A stretch of DNA of 52,660 nucleotides from Methanobacteriota archaeon (GTDB taxonomy: Archaea > Thermoplasmatota > Thermoplasmata > RBG-16-68-12), in contig JAIBJG010000012.1 of assembly GCA_020029475.1 (NCBI GenBank), positions 1 through 52,660 of the forward strand, given 5' to 3'. Both the position numbers and the translations under genes were made by a program. Every line of letters starts with the position of its first letter. Position 1 is the stretch's first letter. Shown piece after piece: positions 15,784 through 24,456 of this stretch. The notes under the pieces are model-generated. The model was not told the origin of the DNA, ran no database searches, and saw only the letters and a list, made by a program, of their open reading frames with translations.

Positions 15784-17778
15784 TTACGCGGCGGCGCCTT
15801 CGTCCAGCCACTTCCGGAAGGCGTCGAACGTCGGCGCCCGCCCGAGGTACTCTCGGACCATCTTCGCGGCGGGCTTCGCGCTCCCCGGCTCCAGGATCGT
15901 CCGACGGTACTTCCGGGCCTGGGGCGCATTCATGATCGACCCCTTCCTCAGGAACGGGGTGAAGAGGTCCTTCGCGATCACGAGGGACCACATGTACGTG
16001 TAGTACACCGCGGAATAGCCGTTCAGGTGCCCGAAGTTGCACTGGAAGTGCGTGCCGTCGTACCAGGGTACCGGGTAATAGTTCGCGTTCAGGTCCTTCG
16101 CGAGGGCCGTCGTGTCGATCTCCTTCGGGTCCCGGTTGTAGTACGTAAGGGAGAGGACGGCGAAAAAGATCTGCCGGCGGACGAGGAGCCCCCGGGCGAA
16201 CGCCTGCGCCCGCTCCATCCGCTCCACGAGCTCCTTCGGGATCGGCTTCCCCGTCTCGTGGTGGATTGCGAACCCCTCAAGGGCCTCGGGCCTGCGGGCC
16301 CACTCCTCGAGCATCTGGGACGGCGCCTCCACGAAGTCCCATTCGATGCTCCCCATCGAGGTGTTCATCCACTTCGCCCCGCCCGAGAAGATGTCGTGCA
16401 GGAGGTGGCCGAACTCGTGGAAGAACGTCACGACGTCGTTGTGCTCCATGAGGGCGGGGCCCTTCGTCGTCCTCGGGTCCGGGAAGTTGCACACGAGGGC
16501 GGCCTGCGGGAGCTGGACCCCGCGGAGCCCGACGACGAGGGGGAACGCCGCCGCGTGGTTGAACTTCCCCGGGCGGGGGTGGAGGTCCAGGTAGAACCGG
16601 CCCAGCCGCCGCCCGCCGTCATACACGTCGTACGTCTCCACGGACTCGTGCCATGCGGGGACGCCCGCCACGCGCGTGAACCGGACGCCGAAGAGGTCCG
16701 AGGAGATTGAGAAGATCCCGTCCCGCACCTTCTCGAACCGGAAGTACGGACGCACTTCCTGGGCGCTGAAGCTGTACTGCTCCGTCCGCACCCGCTCGAT
16801 GTAGTACGATGGGTCCCACGGCTCGAGCCGCTCCGCGAACGGGGATTCCTTCCGCTTCCGTTCGAGGAGGACCTTGTAGTCCTTGTCCGTCCGTCGCCCG
16901 GAGGCCTTCGAAATCTTCTCGATGAACGCCGCGGCGGCCTTCTCGGACCCGATCATCTTGTCCTCCGTGACGTACGCCGCGTAGTTCGCGTACCCGAGGG
17001 TCCGCGCGAGCTCGTGCCGCTTCACGAGGAGCCGGTCGAGGACCTCCATGTTCTTCGGGTACCCGCGGTTCAGGAACTCCCACTGGAGGCGCCGCCGGAC
17101 CTCCGGGTTCTTCGCGTACTGGAAGACGGGGAGCGCGTCCGGGTAGTTCGTCGTGATCGTGATCTTCTCGTCCTTCGGCGGATGGGACGCGATGTAGTCC
17201 TTCGGAAGTCCCTCCAGGAGGTCCGCGGACGGGAGCTCGATGGACCGGACGTCCTCGTTGATGTTCCGGTCGAACTCCGTCCCGATCGCGGTGATCTCCT
17301 CGTTCAGGGTCTTAATCCGGCCCCGCGTCCGCTCGTCCTGATTGACGCCCGCCCGCCGGAAGTCCCGGAGGATCTTGAACACGGCGTGGCGGGTCTCCGC
17401 GTCCGCCCCCTTCGCGTTCAACGCCTCGAACGCCTCGTACAGGGGACGGTTCAGGGTGAGGTCCGTGAGGAAGCTCATCGCGGCCTGGTACGCCTTGTTC
17501 CCCGCGTCCCGGACCGCGGCCTCGGGGTGGGCGTTGAACACGAGCTCCCCCTGCTGCGCGACCTCCGCGACGGCCCGGACGACCTCGTTGTACGGGACGA
17601 GGGTGTTCGCGAGGGTGCGCTTGCCTTTCACACGAAGGATCCCGTTCAGGACGGACTTCCCTCGGGTGAGCCCCGCCTTCGCGGCGCGGTCCACCTCTGT
17701 GGAGGATTTCGCGAACGCAAGTTTCGGCATCGTGATCTTCGCCCCGCGGAGGCTCCCGCCTGTCCCTGCCTTCGGCAT
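15784..17778 (-). CDS. M3 family zinc oligopeptidase
   Basis: About 664 residues, an intracellular metallopeptidase that degrades short peptides. The zinc site HEFGH followed by GGAKWMNTSMGSIEWDFVEAPSQ (the distal glutamate ligand region) is intact, as is the C-terminal GHLNGYSAVYYTYMWS signature, which provides the substrate-binding histidine and tyrosines. Length and domain order resemble bacterial thimet/dipeptidyl carboxypeptidase-type enzymes. ATG 17778 is chosen because an ATAACCC box at about 17811-17817 lies some 35 nt upstream; ATG 17730 is the alternative. It converges on the toroid protein gene. No secretion signal is present. Confidence 0.93.
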   Translation of the reverse strand: MPKAGTGGSLRGAKITMPKLAFAKSSTEVDRAAKAGLTRGKSVLNGILRVKGKRTLANTLVPYNEVVRAVAEVAQQGELVFNAHPEAAVRDAGNKAYQAAMSFLTDLTLNRPLYEAFEALNAKGADAETRHAVFKILRDFRRAGVNQDERTRGRIKTLNEEITAIGTEFDRNINEDVRSIELPSADLLEGLPKDYIASHPPKDEKITITTNYPDALPVFQYAKNPEVRRRLQWEFLNRGYPKNMEVLDRLLVKRHELARTLGYANYAAYVTEDKMIGSEKAAAAFIEKISKASGRRTDKDYKVLLERKRKESPFAERLEPWDPSYYIERVRTEQYSFSAQEVRPYFRFEKVRDGIFSISSDLFGVRFTRVAGVPAWHESVETYDVYDGGRRLGRFYLDLHPRPGKFNHAAAFPLVVGLRGVQLPQAALVCNFPDPRTTKGPALMEHNDVVTFFHEFGHLLHDIFSGGAKWMNTSMGSIEWDFVEAPSQMLEEWARRPEALEGFAIHHETGKPIPKELVERMERAQAFARGLLVRRQIFFAVLSLTYYNRDPKEIDTTALAKDLNANYYPVPWYDGTHFQCNFGHLNGYSAVYYTYMWSLVIAKDLFTPFLRKGSIMNAPQARKYRRTILEPGSAKPAAKMVREYLGRAPTFDAFRKWLDEGAAA

Positions 17779-17903
17779 GTGCACCGACCCGCGGGGTCGA
17801 AGCGGACGTGGGTTATCTCGGTTTCTCCGAGTCCCACCGGGACATGGGATGCGCACCGCCACGTCCCGTCCATCGCCCCTTCGGGGCGGGGCCTCCAAAG
17901 TGG

Positions 17904-18959
17904 TTAGGCCCGGAGTCGGGCCCCGCAGTTCATACAAAACACGGCTTCGGGGGCGACGGGCTGTCGACACTGGGGGCAGGTCGCGACGGGCGCGACCTCG
18001 GACCCCGGGGGAGTCGTGGTGGGCGGTGGAGGGGCCATGGGGACCGGCGTGAGCGGGGCGAGAGGCGGGACGAATGCAGACCCCGCCATCGACATCGGGT
18101 ACGCGGGCCACGCGGGCATCGTTGCGTGGACCTGATGGAGGCCCTGGGAGAGCCGGTCCGAGGTCCTCAGGTAGACCGTGAGGAACAGGATGTAGCCGAT
18201 GAGGGCGAGGCCCGGCGGCAGGAACGTGCCCCCGATCAGGGCCTGGGTGAGCTGGGTGATCTCCCCGCCGGAGGGGGGACCCGAGGTCTGGAGCAGGGAG
18301 AGCAACCGGTACGTCACGAACCCGATCACCCCGATCCCCACGACCCCGAGCGCGGGGATCAGGAGGCTCGCGAGGTCCGAGCGAGACCGGAGCTCCGGCG
18401 GTTGGAGGGCGCGGACCATGTGGCGGTACATCTGCCCCTTGCACGTGACGCCTGCCGTCCAGAACGCGGTGACGAGGAGGGGGATGAACGCGGCGGCCGG
18501 CACCCCGCCCCCGCTGAAGAGGGCGAAGGATCCGACGATCACCAGGTACACGACGAGGACCGTGGCCATCGTGGAAAGCGCGGTCCCCATCCACTTGAAG
18601 ATCACCCCTCGGGTCGCGTTCTTCGCATGCTCGGGGCCGTACTCGTCCGCGCCGTGGTGCATCTTCATTACGGACATCAGGCTCACGATGAAGTTCAGGA
18701 CGAACACGATCACGAGCCCGCACACGGACGCCCCGAGGATCGCCGCGAGGCTGATCGCGGAGCCCGTGTCCGTGGCGGTGACGAGGACCGCGCTGAGCCC
18801 GATCGTGAGGGCGAACACCGCGAAGACGATGTCCAGGACGAGGCAGATCATGTACGTCCGGATCCCGCTCACCGTCTCCGGCTTCACGATCACCGCGGGC
18901 ATGTACGGCATCGGCACGGGCGGGCCGTACAGGTAGCCCATCGGAGCGGGAGCCGCCAT
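17904..18959 (-). CDS. Multi-pass membrane protein with C-terminal zinc ribbon
   Basis: About 351 residues from ATG 18959. A Pro/Met-rich start is followed by about six hydrophobic helices (near residues 35-60, 70-95, 125-150, 155-175, 225-245 and 260-285), then a Pro/Thr-rich linker and CPQCRQPV...CMNCGARL, a double CxxC zinc ribbon at the extreme C-terminus. Small-ribbon plus transmembrane proteins are common in Thermoplasmatota and many bacteria, usually without known role. The open frame extends 26 codons further, but those contain no good start. It lies downstream of the winged-helix gene on the same strand. Confidence 0.75.
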   Translation of the reverse strand: MAAPAPMGYLYGPPVPMPYMPAVIVKPETVSGIRTYMICLVLDIVFAVFALTIGLSAVLVTATDTGSAISLAAILGASVCGLVIVFVLNFIVSLMSVMKMHHGADEYGPEHAKNATRGVIFKWMGTALSTMATVLVVYLVIVGSFALFSGGGVPAAAFIPLLVTAFWTAGVTCKGQMYRHMVRALQPPELRSRSDLASLLIPALGVVGIGVIGFVTYRLLSLLQTSGPPSGGEITQLTQALIGGTFLPPGLALIGYILFLTVYLRTSDRLSQGLHQVHATMPAWPAYPMSMAGSAFVPPLAPLTPVPMAPPPPTTTPPGSEVAPVATCPQCRQPVAPEAVFCMNCGARLRA

Positions 18960-19011
18960 CGTCCGCGAGCAACCGGCGGGGACGGGATAAACGTGTCGTC
19001 TCCGTTCGGGT

Positions 19012-19719
19012 TTACTTGCCCAGGACCCGCACGACATGGGGCACGATCTGGGCGGCGATCCGGATCCGCTTCCGCGCCCCGTTCACCTCGATCTCGAGCT
19101 TCGTCCCCTCCCGCCCGAGCACGCTCGGCTGGAGGCCGTCGTGTGCGAGGAGCTCGAGGAGCCGCCCCTCCCGCGCATTCTCGGTGTCCCGGAACTCTTC
19201 CAGGATCTCCCGCATCCGCGGGCCGATCTCGAACTCCACCCGCCCCGGGTCCCTCGCGATCAGGCCCCTTGTGAACAGGGAGCGGAGGGAGGGGTCGAGG
19301 GCCTGCGGGTACACCTTCAGGTCCCCAGACACCTGGGAGCGCGAGCGGGACTTCCGCTGGAGGACGCGGATGATCGCCGCGTTCTTCACGACGTCGAGGA
19401 GGGCGAGGTCCCGCAGGGCCTCCGCATGGACCTGGCCGGTGACGCTGAGGGCGGCGAATTTCCCGATGCGGGTGGACGCGAGGAGGCCCGACGTCTTCAG
19501 GATCTCCACGTGCCAGCTCAGGCTCTGCAGGGGGATGCCGAGGGAACGCGCAAGCTCCCGCAGGTGAATCCCGGGCCGGTCCAGGACCGCGAGGAACACC
19601 TTCCTGCGGCGCTCGTTCAGGAGGACGGAGACGCCCGGGGGCCGGGGCGCGACGTCCGGGAGGACGGGCTCACCGACGGCCCGGCGGAACGCGCTCCCGA
19701 GTTTCGGCTTCCCCGCCAT
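19012..19719 (-). CDS. Winged-helix transcriptional regulator (ArsR-like)
   Basis: 235 residues with two winged-helix halves. The first (residues about 35-95, RKVFLAVLDRPGIHLRELARSLGIPLQSLSWHVEIL) is a clear HTH with recognition helix; the second (about 105-160) resembles another wHTH. The C-terminal 60 residues are a small beta-rich domain of unknown ligand. Tandem winged helices of this kind are typical of Thermoplasmatota regulators. It lies 52 bp upstream of the zinc-ribbon membrane protein start, and the two may form an operon. The target is unknown. Confidence 0.8.
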   Translation of the reverse strand: MAGKPKLGSAFRRAVGEPVLPDVAPRPPGVSVLLNERRRKVFLAVLDRPGIHLRELARSLGIPLQSLSWHVEILKTSGLLASTRIGKFAALSVTGQVHAEALRDLALLDVVKNAAIIRVLQRKSRSRSQVSGDLKVYPQALDPSLRSLFTRGLIARDPGRVEFEIGPRMREILEEFRDTENAREGRLLELLAHDGLQPSVLGREGTKLEIEVNGARKRIRIAAQIVPHVVRVLGK

Positions 19720-19782
19720 CCGCCCCGCATCCGGGGGCCCGTTAAAAGGGTTGTCCGGTCGGTTATCGTGGGTGAGAACCGC

Positions 19783-20574
19783 CTAGAACGCGGGCTCCGC
19801 GGTGAGTCCGTGGCGGGCGGCGAGGTCGATGATCGTCCGCTCCATGTCCCGGAAGTACGGCCCCTCGAGGGCCTTCTCGTACACCCGCGGGAGGTCTTCC
19901 GCGATGCCCCGGAGGCTCGGCTCCAGCATCGCCCACGTCCCCTCCTTCAGGCGGAGCCGATCCACGAAGACCTTCTTCGTCCCCGCCTCCGCGATCCCGG
20001 CGAGGAGCGCCTCGAGCCGGACCTCCGTCGCGAGGGGGAGGATCGGGCCGATGAACGCCCACGTCTCGATCCCCGCCTCGTTCAGCTTCTTCAGGGTTTC
20101 CAATCGCTTCTTCGCGGGGCTCGCGTACGGCTCGAGGGCCCGCCCCATCGTCTCGTCCATCGTCGTGATCGTCAGGCCGACGTCCTTCCGCGTGAACTTC
20201 GCGAGCAGGTCGACATCCCGGAGGACGAGGCTCGACTTCGTCTGGATCGACACGGGCCAGTCGCTCCGGAGGAGGATCTCGAGGCAGTACCGCGTGACCT
20301 TGTACCGGCCCTCGATCGCCTGGTATCCGTCCGTGACCGTCCCTACGCCGACGACGCCGGGGGCCGCCCGCTTCAACTCTCTCGCGAGGACGAACGGGAG
20401 GTTCCGCTTCACCTCGACGTACGCGCCCCAGGGGCGCGTATCCCGGAGGACCGCGGGGGCGTAGCAGTACCGACACGCGGTCTGGCAGCCCCGGTACGGG
20501 TTCAGGGCGTAGTCGAGCCCGGGGAGCTTGCTCGGGACGATCGCGCTGAGGGACGCGACCTCCCGCACCTTCAC
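19783..20574 (-). CDS. Radical SAM protein of the SPL (spore photoproduct lyase-like) family
   Basis: About 263 residues from GTG 20574, whose GTGA overlaps the Nudix stop. The radical-SAM cluster motif CQTACRYC (CxxxCxxC) follows NPYRGC, exactly the SPL-like arrangement. The later TVTDGYQAIE and the GLTITTMDE segments fit the family barrel. Classical SPL repairs spore photoproduct in DNA with a 5'-dA radical; the archaeal homologues here belong to the wider SplB/Rv2578c-like group, whose substrate is usually unknown. A DNA repair link is favoured by its operon mate NreA. Confidence 0.88.
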   Translation of the reverse strand: MKVREVASLSAIVPSKLPGLDYALNPYRGCQTACRYCYAPAVLRDTRPWGAYVEVKRNLPFVLARELKRAAPGVVGVGTVTDGYQAIEGRYKVTRYCLEILLRSDWPVSIQTKSSLVLRDVDLLAKFTRKDVGLTITTMDETMGRALEPYASPAKKRLETLKKLNEAGIETWAFIGPILPLATEVRLEALLAGIAEAGTKKVFVDRLRLKEGTWAMLEPSLRGIAEDLPRVYEKALEGPYFRDMERTIIDLAARHGLTAEPAF

Positions 20575-21002
20575 GGCCGCCGCTCCCGGAGGCCCGCCGC
20601 GACCGCCTTCAGCGCGCCCTCGGAGACGTCGTACTCGTGGAGTTCCCGCACGGGGATCCAACGAGCATTCACTGCATCTGAGTCGGGCATCGGGTCACCC
20701 TCCACGTACTCGCACAGGATATCCGCGATCGCATAGTGAAACCGTACCCGCCCCTTCAGGTCCCGCTCGATGAGGTCGTGGACGAGGACGGCCTTCACGG
20801 GGCGCACCCGCACCCCCGTCTCCTCGAGGACCTCGCGAGCGACCGCGGCCTCCACGGTCTCGCCGACCTCGACGGACCCGCCGGGGACGCTCCATCGCCC
20901 CTGGTGCGGGGGCCCGCCCCGTTTGATCATGAGGACCGAGTCATCGAGGAACACGACGCCCGCCGCGGCGGGGACCGGCCTCTCCGGGTACTCCGCAGTC
21001 AC
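20571..21002 (-). CDS. Nudix hydrolase (MutT-like)
   Basis: About 143 residues from GTG 21002, which overlaps the nreA stop in GTGA. The Nudix box runs from GGSVEVGETVEAAVAREVLEETGV (G-x5-E...REVLEETG), complete with both catalytic glutamates. It resembles bacterial and archaeal NTP-sanitising or ADP-ribose-hydrolysing enzymes; the substrate cannot be fixed from sequence. It is the middle gene of the nreA-nudix-SPL operon, with 4-nt overlaps on both sides, so cleansing of damaged nucleotides such as 8-oxo-dGTP is an attractive but unproven idea. Confidence 0.9.
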   Translation of the reverse strand: MTAEYPERPVPAAAGVVFLDDSVLMIKRGGPPHQGRWSVPGGSVEVGETVEAAVAREVLEETGVRVRPVKAVLVHDLIERDLKGRVRFHYAIADILCEYVEGDPMPDSDAVNARWIPVRELHEYDVSEGALKAVAAGLRERRP

Positions 21003-22285
21003 CCGTCCCACCCGAAGTCGTCGAGGGCCCGTTGGAAGAGGACGTGCTTCAGGACCTCGGAGGTCTTGATCCAGCGGTCCATCGGGATGTCGAGGCGGGT
21101 CGTCAGGTACTCGAGGGCCTGGCGAAGTGTCGAGAATCTCCGGGGCGGACGTCGCAGGGCCTCCCTCACATGCTCCCGCACGTTCCAGACGCCCACGGGC
21201 ATGAGGTACCCGGGGTGGGTCTCCCGCAGGATCACCGCCGCGGCCTGGCGATGCTCCCGCTCCAAGGCCTCCGCGACCGCGAGGCGGGCCGCGTAGTAGC
21301 AGCCGCCGATCGACGCATAATCCGAGCGGCCCTCGTACCCCTCGTGGTCCCCGAACATCACGGTCTCCCGCCCGAGCGGATTCCACAGCGTATTCGGGTA
21401 CCACGCCTCGATGAGCTCGTACCGCCACGGCCGGGGGAGGAAGACGACGAGGAACCGGTCGTCGAACCCGATCGCCTCGAACACCCGCACATCGTTGATG
21501 AGCGGGCTCGCTTTCACCCTCTCCCTTAACTCCTTGCCGATGGTGTCGTCCACGGCGGTGATCGACCACCGCGTGGGCACGAACCGGCGGTTCTTCCCGA
21601 GGCCGAACGCTCCGACGCTGAACGCCCGCTGGATCTTCGAGACCGCGACTCCGTCCCGGTACAACCCGACGACCGCGGGCTTTGCCCGGAGGTCCGTGTC
21701 GCTGTACGCGCGGTCGAGCTTCGGGTCCACCCGGTACCCGCCAAGGTCGAACCGTTTGATGGGGGCGGAGGGCCCGAAGGGCTGGACGTCCTCGTCGAGC
21801 ACAAGCCGCCCGCGCGGTTTCCGAGCGAACTGGGCTTCGACGTCCGTGGCCGCCGTGGACAGCGCGAGCTCGCGGGTGAGGTCGACGATCTTCCCGCCCC
21901 CATCCACATCGAGCACGTGGGTGCGGTGCATTCCCCGAACGAGCTGGGAGCGGAAGCCCACGATCTCGTCAAGGCTCCGCCCGATCCAGGTCTCCGGCGT
22001 GTCGAGGACCTCCGTGTCCCCGTGGACGGGCGGGATCAGTGGACCGACGAAGACCTTCGGGTATCCGAAACGGCCCACGAAGACGCCCGGCGGGCTCGAT
22101 CCGTCGAGCGAGGTATCGTCGATCAGCGGCTGGGTCCTCATCATCGAGTCGTACTTCACGAGGATCGGGCAGCGGGGCTTCCCGCACAGGAGTTTCGCGG
22201 CGCGGCACGTGACGCAGAGCCCGCTCGCGATCGCCTTGCGGGTGTCGTCGTCGAAGAGCCGCCCGACCTCCGCGACGGAGAGCAT
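20999..22285 (-). CDS. nreA: NreA-type PCNA-binding DNA repair protein
   Basis: 428 residues. Four cysteines near the N-terminus (CVTCRAAKLLCGKPRC) form the zinc site of the Nre family, and the C-terminus ends QRALDDFGWDG, which fits the PIP box (Q-x2-L-x2-F) used to bind PCNA. NreA helps repair DNA damage in Haloferax and methanogens. It starts at ATG 22285 with TTAAGG about 27 nt upstream as promoter. It heads a three-gene operon, with the Nudix gene starting at the last codon. Confidence 0.92.
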   Translation of the reverse strand: MLSVAEVGRLFDDDTRKAIASGLCVTCRAAKLLCGKPRCPILVKYDSMMRTQPLIDDTSLDGSSPPGVFVGRFGYPKVFVGPLIPPVHGDTEVLDTPETWIGRSLDEIVGFRSQLVRGMHRTHVLDVDGGGKIVDLTRELALSTAATDVEAQFARKPRGRLVLDEDVQPFGPSAPIKRFDLGGYRVDPKLDRAYSDTDLRAKPAVVGLYRDGVAVSKIQRAFSVGAFGLGKNRRFVPTRWSITAVDDTIGKELRERVKASPLINDVRVFEAIGFDDRFLVVFLPRPWRYELIEAWYPNTLWNPLGRETVMFGDHEGYEGRSDYASIGGCYYAARLAVAEALEREHRQAAAVILRETHPGYLMPVGVWNVREHVREALRRPPRRFSTLRQALEYLTTRLDIPMDRWIKTSEVLKHVLFQRALDDFGWDG

Positions 22286-22365
22286 GGCGGGTGTCCATCC
22301 CGTGCGGCCTTAAGACGGTGACCATGAGATGCCCGAAACGGGCCGGACCGACACCAATTGGCCCC

Positions 22366-22376
22366 TCCATAAATAC
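22366..22376 (+). promoter_or_regulatory. TATA box for leaderless wHTH gene
   Basis: CCATAAATACC lies 24-34 nt before ATG 22400, so transcription should start at or just before the start codon. Confidence 0.7.
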
Positions 22377-22399
22377 CCCGACGCAGATGCGGGGATTCC

Positions 22400-23221
22400 A
22401 TGAAGGAGGTGGGCCCGCTCGCGCTGACGACAGAGGAGCGCATCCTCCTCTATCTCTCCGACTTCCGCGGGATGGAGGAGCGGTTCGAGCTCCCGGAGGC
22501 CCTCACCCAGCGGTCGATCGCCTTCGCGGCGGGGACCCAGCGGAAGCACCTCTCCCGGTACCTCGACGCCCTCGTCGCGGACGGGATGCTCGAACAGAAG
22601 AAGGCCCACGTCGAGGGGATGCGGCAGCGGATGCTCGCGTACTACCTGACCCCGCGGGGCTGGGGGCGGGCGATGGAGATCAAGCAGGAACTCGCGGCGC
22701 TCCACGTCCCGATCCGGGTCGGCACGGACCTCAGGCAGATGACGCTCGAAGAGATCGACGCGGCGACGAGCGTCCGGCTCACGTTCTCGGACATCGTGCG
22801 GGAGGCCCTGCGGACGGACGAGCTCGACCTCGCGGAGCTCGAGAAGATCGACGAGCGGCGGCGCGAGGACATGGACGAGCGGGTGAAGAAGCTCGAGGCG
22901 TACACGCGGGCCCTGATGACCGCGTGGAAGGACGGCCGGGTCACCGCCACGGAGGCCCTTCTCCTCGACCAGTTCCGGGAGCACCTCGGCGTGTCCTACG
23001 AGGAGCACGAGCGGATGGAGGCGGAGGCGATCGCCCGCTCGGAAGACGCGGTGGAGGACCGCCTGGAACTGTACAAGGTCGTCGCCTCGGAGGCGTGGGA
23101 GCACGGCGCGGTGACCCCCCGCGAGCGGGAGCTCATGGAAGCGCTACGGAAGGCGCTCCAGATTCCGAAGGTGGATGCGACCCGCCTCGAGGAGACCGTC
23201 AAGGCGGGAATGGACGACTAG
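22400..23221 (+). CDS. Winged-helix regulator with TerB-like C-terminal domain
   Basis: 273 residues. The N-terminal 75 residues form a winged helix (ALTQRSIAFAAGTQRKHLSRYLDALVADGMLEQKK), the middle (about 75-155) is charged helix, and the C-terminal 120 residues are all-helical with the acidic pattern ALMTAWKDGRVTATEALLLDQFREHLG, which is TerB-like (a metal or stress-related domain). TerB proteins usually sense or tolerate metals; in this fusion the domain may be a dimeriser or sensor. The target is unknown. The gene is transcribed alone and converges on the DUF655 gene across an inverted repeat. Confidence 0.8.
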   Translation: MKEVGPLALTTEERILLYLSDFRGMEERFELPEALTQRSIAFAAGTQRKHLSRYLDALVADGMLEQKKAHVEGMRQRMLAYYLTPRGWGRAMEIKQELAALHVPIRVGTDLRQMTLEEIDAATSVRLTFSDIVREALRTDELDLAELEKIDERRREDMDERVKKLEAYTRALMTAWKDGRVTATEALLLDQFREHLGVSYEEHERMEAEAIARSEDAVEDRLELYKVVASEAWEHGAVTPRERELMEALRKALQIPKVDATRLEETVKAGMDD

Positions 23222-23225
23222 AGAT

Positions 23226-23255
23226 CGTTGACAGTTGGACAACCGATTGTCAACG
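23226..23255. terminator. Inverted repeat between convergent genes
   Basis: CGTTGACA at 23226-23233 is answered by TGTCAACG at 23248-23255 around a 14-nt loop. It occupies nearly all of the 38-bp gap between two convergent genes, so a bidirectional terminator is likely. It is noticeably less GC-rich than its surroundings, and a protein-binding site cannot be excluded. Confidence 0.6.
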
Positions 23256-23259
23256 GACT

Positions 23260-23808
23260 TCAACGCGCAACGAACAGGTGGTACTTCTCCCCCGGGTTCG
23301 AGATCTCCATCTCGATCCGCTTCGCGATTAGCTTGTCCGGGTGGCGTAGCGTGGGCAGCCGCTTCGCAAGGTCCTCGAAGCTCTTGAACGGCCCCTTCTT
23401 CCGCTCCTCGAGGATCGCCCACATCGTCTTCTTCCCGAGGCCTGGCAAGAGTTCCAGCATGTGGAACCGGGTCGTGATCGCCTGGGCCTCGTTGAACAGG
23501 CGGATGAACTTCTCCTCCTTGTCCTTCACGATCTGCCCGATCACGAACGGGAGCTCGTTCTGTGCAGCGGTCGTGAGCTCGTCGTAGCCGACCCGGCGCT
23601 TCACGTGCATGATTACGTCCCGCTTGTCGATGTCCTTCCCGATGTACACGCGGTCCCCCACCGAGATCGCTGCGTTCTCCTTCGGGGTCAGCTCGAAGAG
23701 CTTGAACTCGTCCTCCCCGATCGCGTACGCGACGGGCTCCCGCTGGTACTTCGAGCGGTCCGGATGACCTTGCGGTAGGTAGTCGAGAATGCGCGCGTAG
23801 TCCTCCAA
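23260..23808 (-). CDS. DUF655 protein with helix-hairpin-helix
   Basis: 182 residues. The DUF655 start (DYARILDYLPQGHP) leads into an OB-like part (VGDRVYIGKDIDKRDVIMHVKRR); the C-terminal LLPGLGKKTMWAILEERKK is a helix-hairpin-helix, a nucleic-acid-binding element. It begins with TTG 23808 after GGGGGAG. In many archaea DUF655 sits between rpo4 and ksgA, and a role in ribosome or RNA maturation is suspected. Here it follows rpo4 but ksgA does not follow; a convergent regulator replaces it. Confidence 0.9.
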   Translation of the reverse strand: MEDYARILDYLPQGHPDRSKYQREPVAYAIGEDEFKLFELTPKENAAISVGDRVYIGKDIDKRDVIMHVKRRVGYDELTTAAQNELPFVIGQIVKDKEEKFIRLFNEAQAITTRFHMLELLPGLGKKTMWAILEERKKGPFKSFEDLAKRLPTLRHPDKLIAKRIEMEISNPGEKYHLFVAR

Positions 23809-23823
23809 GGCACTCCCCCACCC

Positions 23824-24147
23824 TTACAGGTACTGCCTCACGAGTTCGAGGACGCGGTCCATGTCCTCCTTCGAGAGGGCGAACCGTTCTTTCGCAAAGA
23901 TCGCGCGCACGTCGTCACCGTGAGTCGGGAGGAGGTCCGCGACCTTCACCGCGTTCGCCGGGGACATCATCGGAATCGACATCAGCTCCTTCACGAGCTT
24001 CAGGGCCTGCTCCGGGGTGATCCGCGCGAACGTCGCCGCGTGCTGGTACGCGTATCCCTGCTCCATGGACAGGGACGGCCGGGACGCCTTCTCCTTCTCC
24101 AGAAGGTCCTTGATCTCCGCGAGGGACAGGTACTTCTCTTCCACCAT
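23824..24147 (-). CDS. rpo4: RNA polymerase subunit Rpo4 (RpoF)
   Basis: 107 residues, all-helical with a C-terminal HRDC-like domain (AVKVADLLPTHGDDVRAIFAKERF). It binds Rpo7 to make the stalk of archaeal RNA polymerase, helping open-complex formation and contacting nascent RNA. The length is normal. It lies 13 bp after rpl21e and 16 bp before the DUF655 gene, matching the widespread order pus10-rpl21e-rpo4-DUF655. Its partner Rpo7 is at 8072-8647. Confidence 0.95.
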   Translation of the reverse strand: MVEEKYLSLAEIKDLLEKEKASRPSLSMEQGYAYQHAATFARITPEQALKLVKELMSIPMMSPANAVKVADLLPTHGDDVRAIFAKERFALSKEDMDRVLELVRQYL

Positions 24148-24159
24148 CGGCTCCCTCCC

Positions 24160-24450
24160 TCACGCGCGCTCCAGGTGCTCGGGGAACACGATCGCCTTCT
24201 TGATTTTCCCACCGAACCGGACGTCGATGACGTACGCGCGTCCCTGCGTCGCGACGACGGTGCCGGTGAGGCCGTGGAACCGGTTGTGGGGCCAGCCCTT
24301 CTGAATCGAGGAGTCGATCAGAATCGTGGCCTTGTCCCCGATCGCGAACTTCCGGAACGCCCGGGTGATCGGCGAGAGCCCGCGCTTCCGCGGGCTGCGG
24401 CGGAACTTCTGCCGCGTCTTCTCCATGATCCCCTTCGACGCCTTCACCAT
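24160..24450 (-). CDS. rpl21e: Ribosomal protein L21e
   Basis: 96 residues. The basic start (TRQKFRRSPRKRGLSPITRAF) and the KGWPHNRFHGLTGTVV SH3-like loop are characteristic of L21e of the large subunit, near the 5S rRNA. It starts 6 bp after the pus10 stop and precedes rpo4. No unusual residues were seen. Confidence 0.96.
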   Translation of the reverse strand: MVKASKGIMEKTRQKFRRSPRKRGLSPITRAFRKFAIGDKATILIDSSIQKGWPHNRFHGLTGTVVATQGRAYVIDVRFGGKIKKAIVFPEHLERA

Positions 24451-24456
24451 CGGCTC

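Noticed and set aside
17779-18972. Long N-terminal extension of the M3 peptidase frame
   Set aside because: It is antisense-like or other-frame reading over the zinc-ribbon membrane protein on the same strand, Arg/Pro/Gly-rich, with no family match. The peptidase begins at ATG 17778.
22310-23104. Long open frames antisense to the TerB-like gene and others
   Set aside because: They have the Arg/Pro/Ala-rich composition of shadow frames in GC-rich DNA, no recognisable motifs, and overlap genes that have clear homology.
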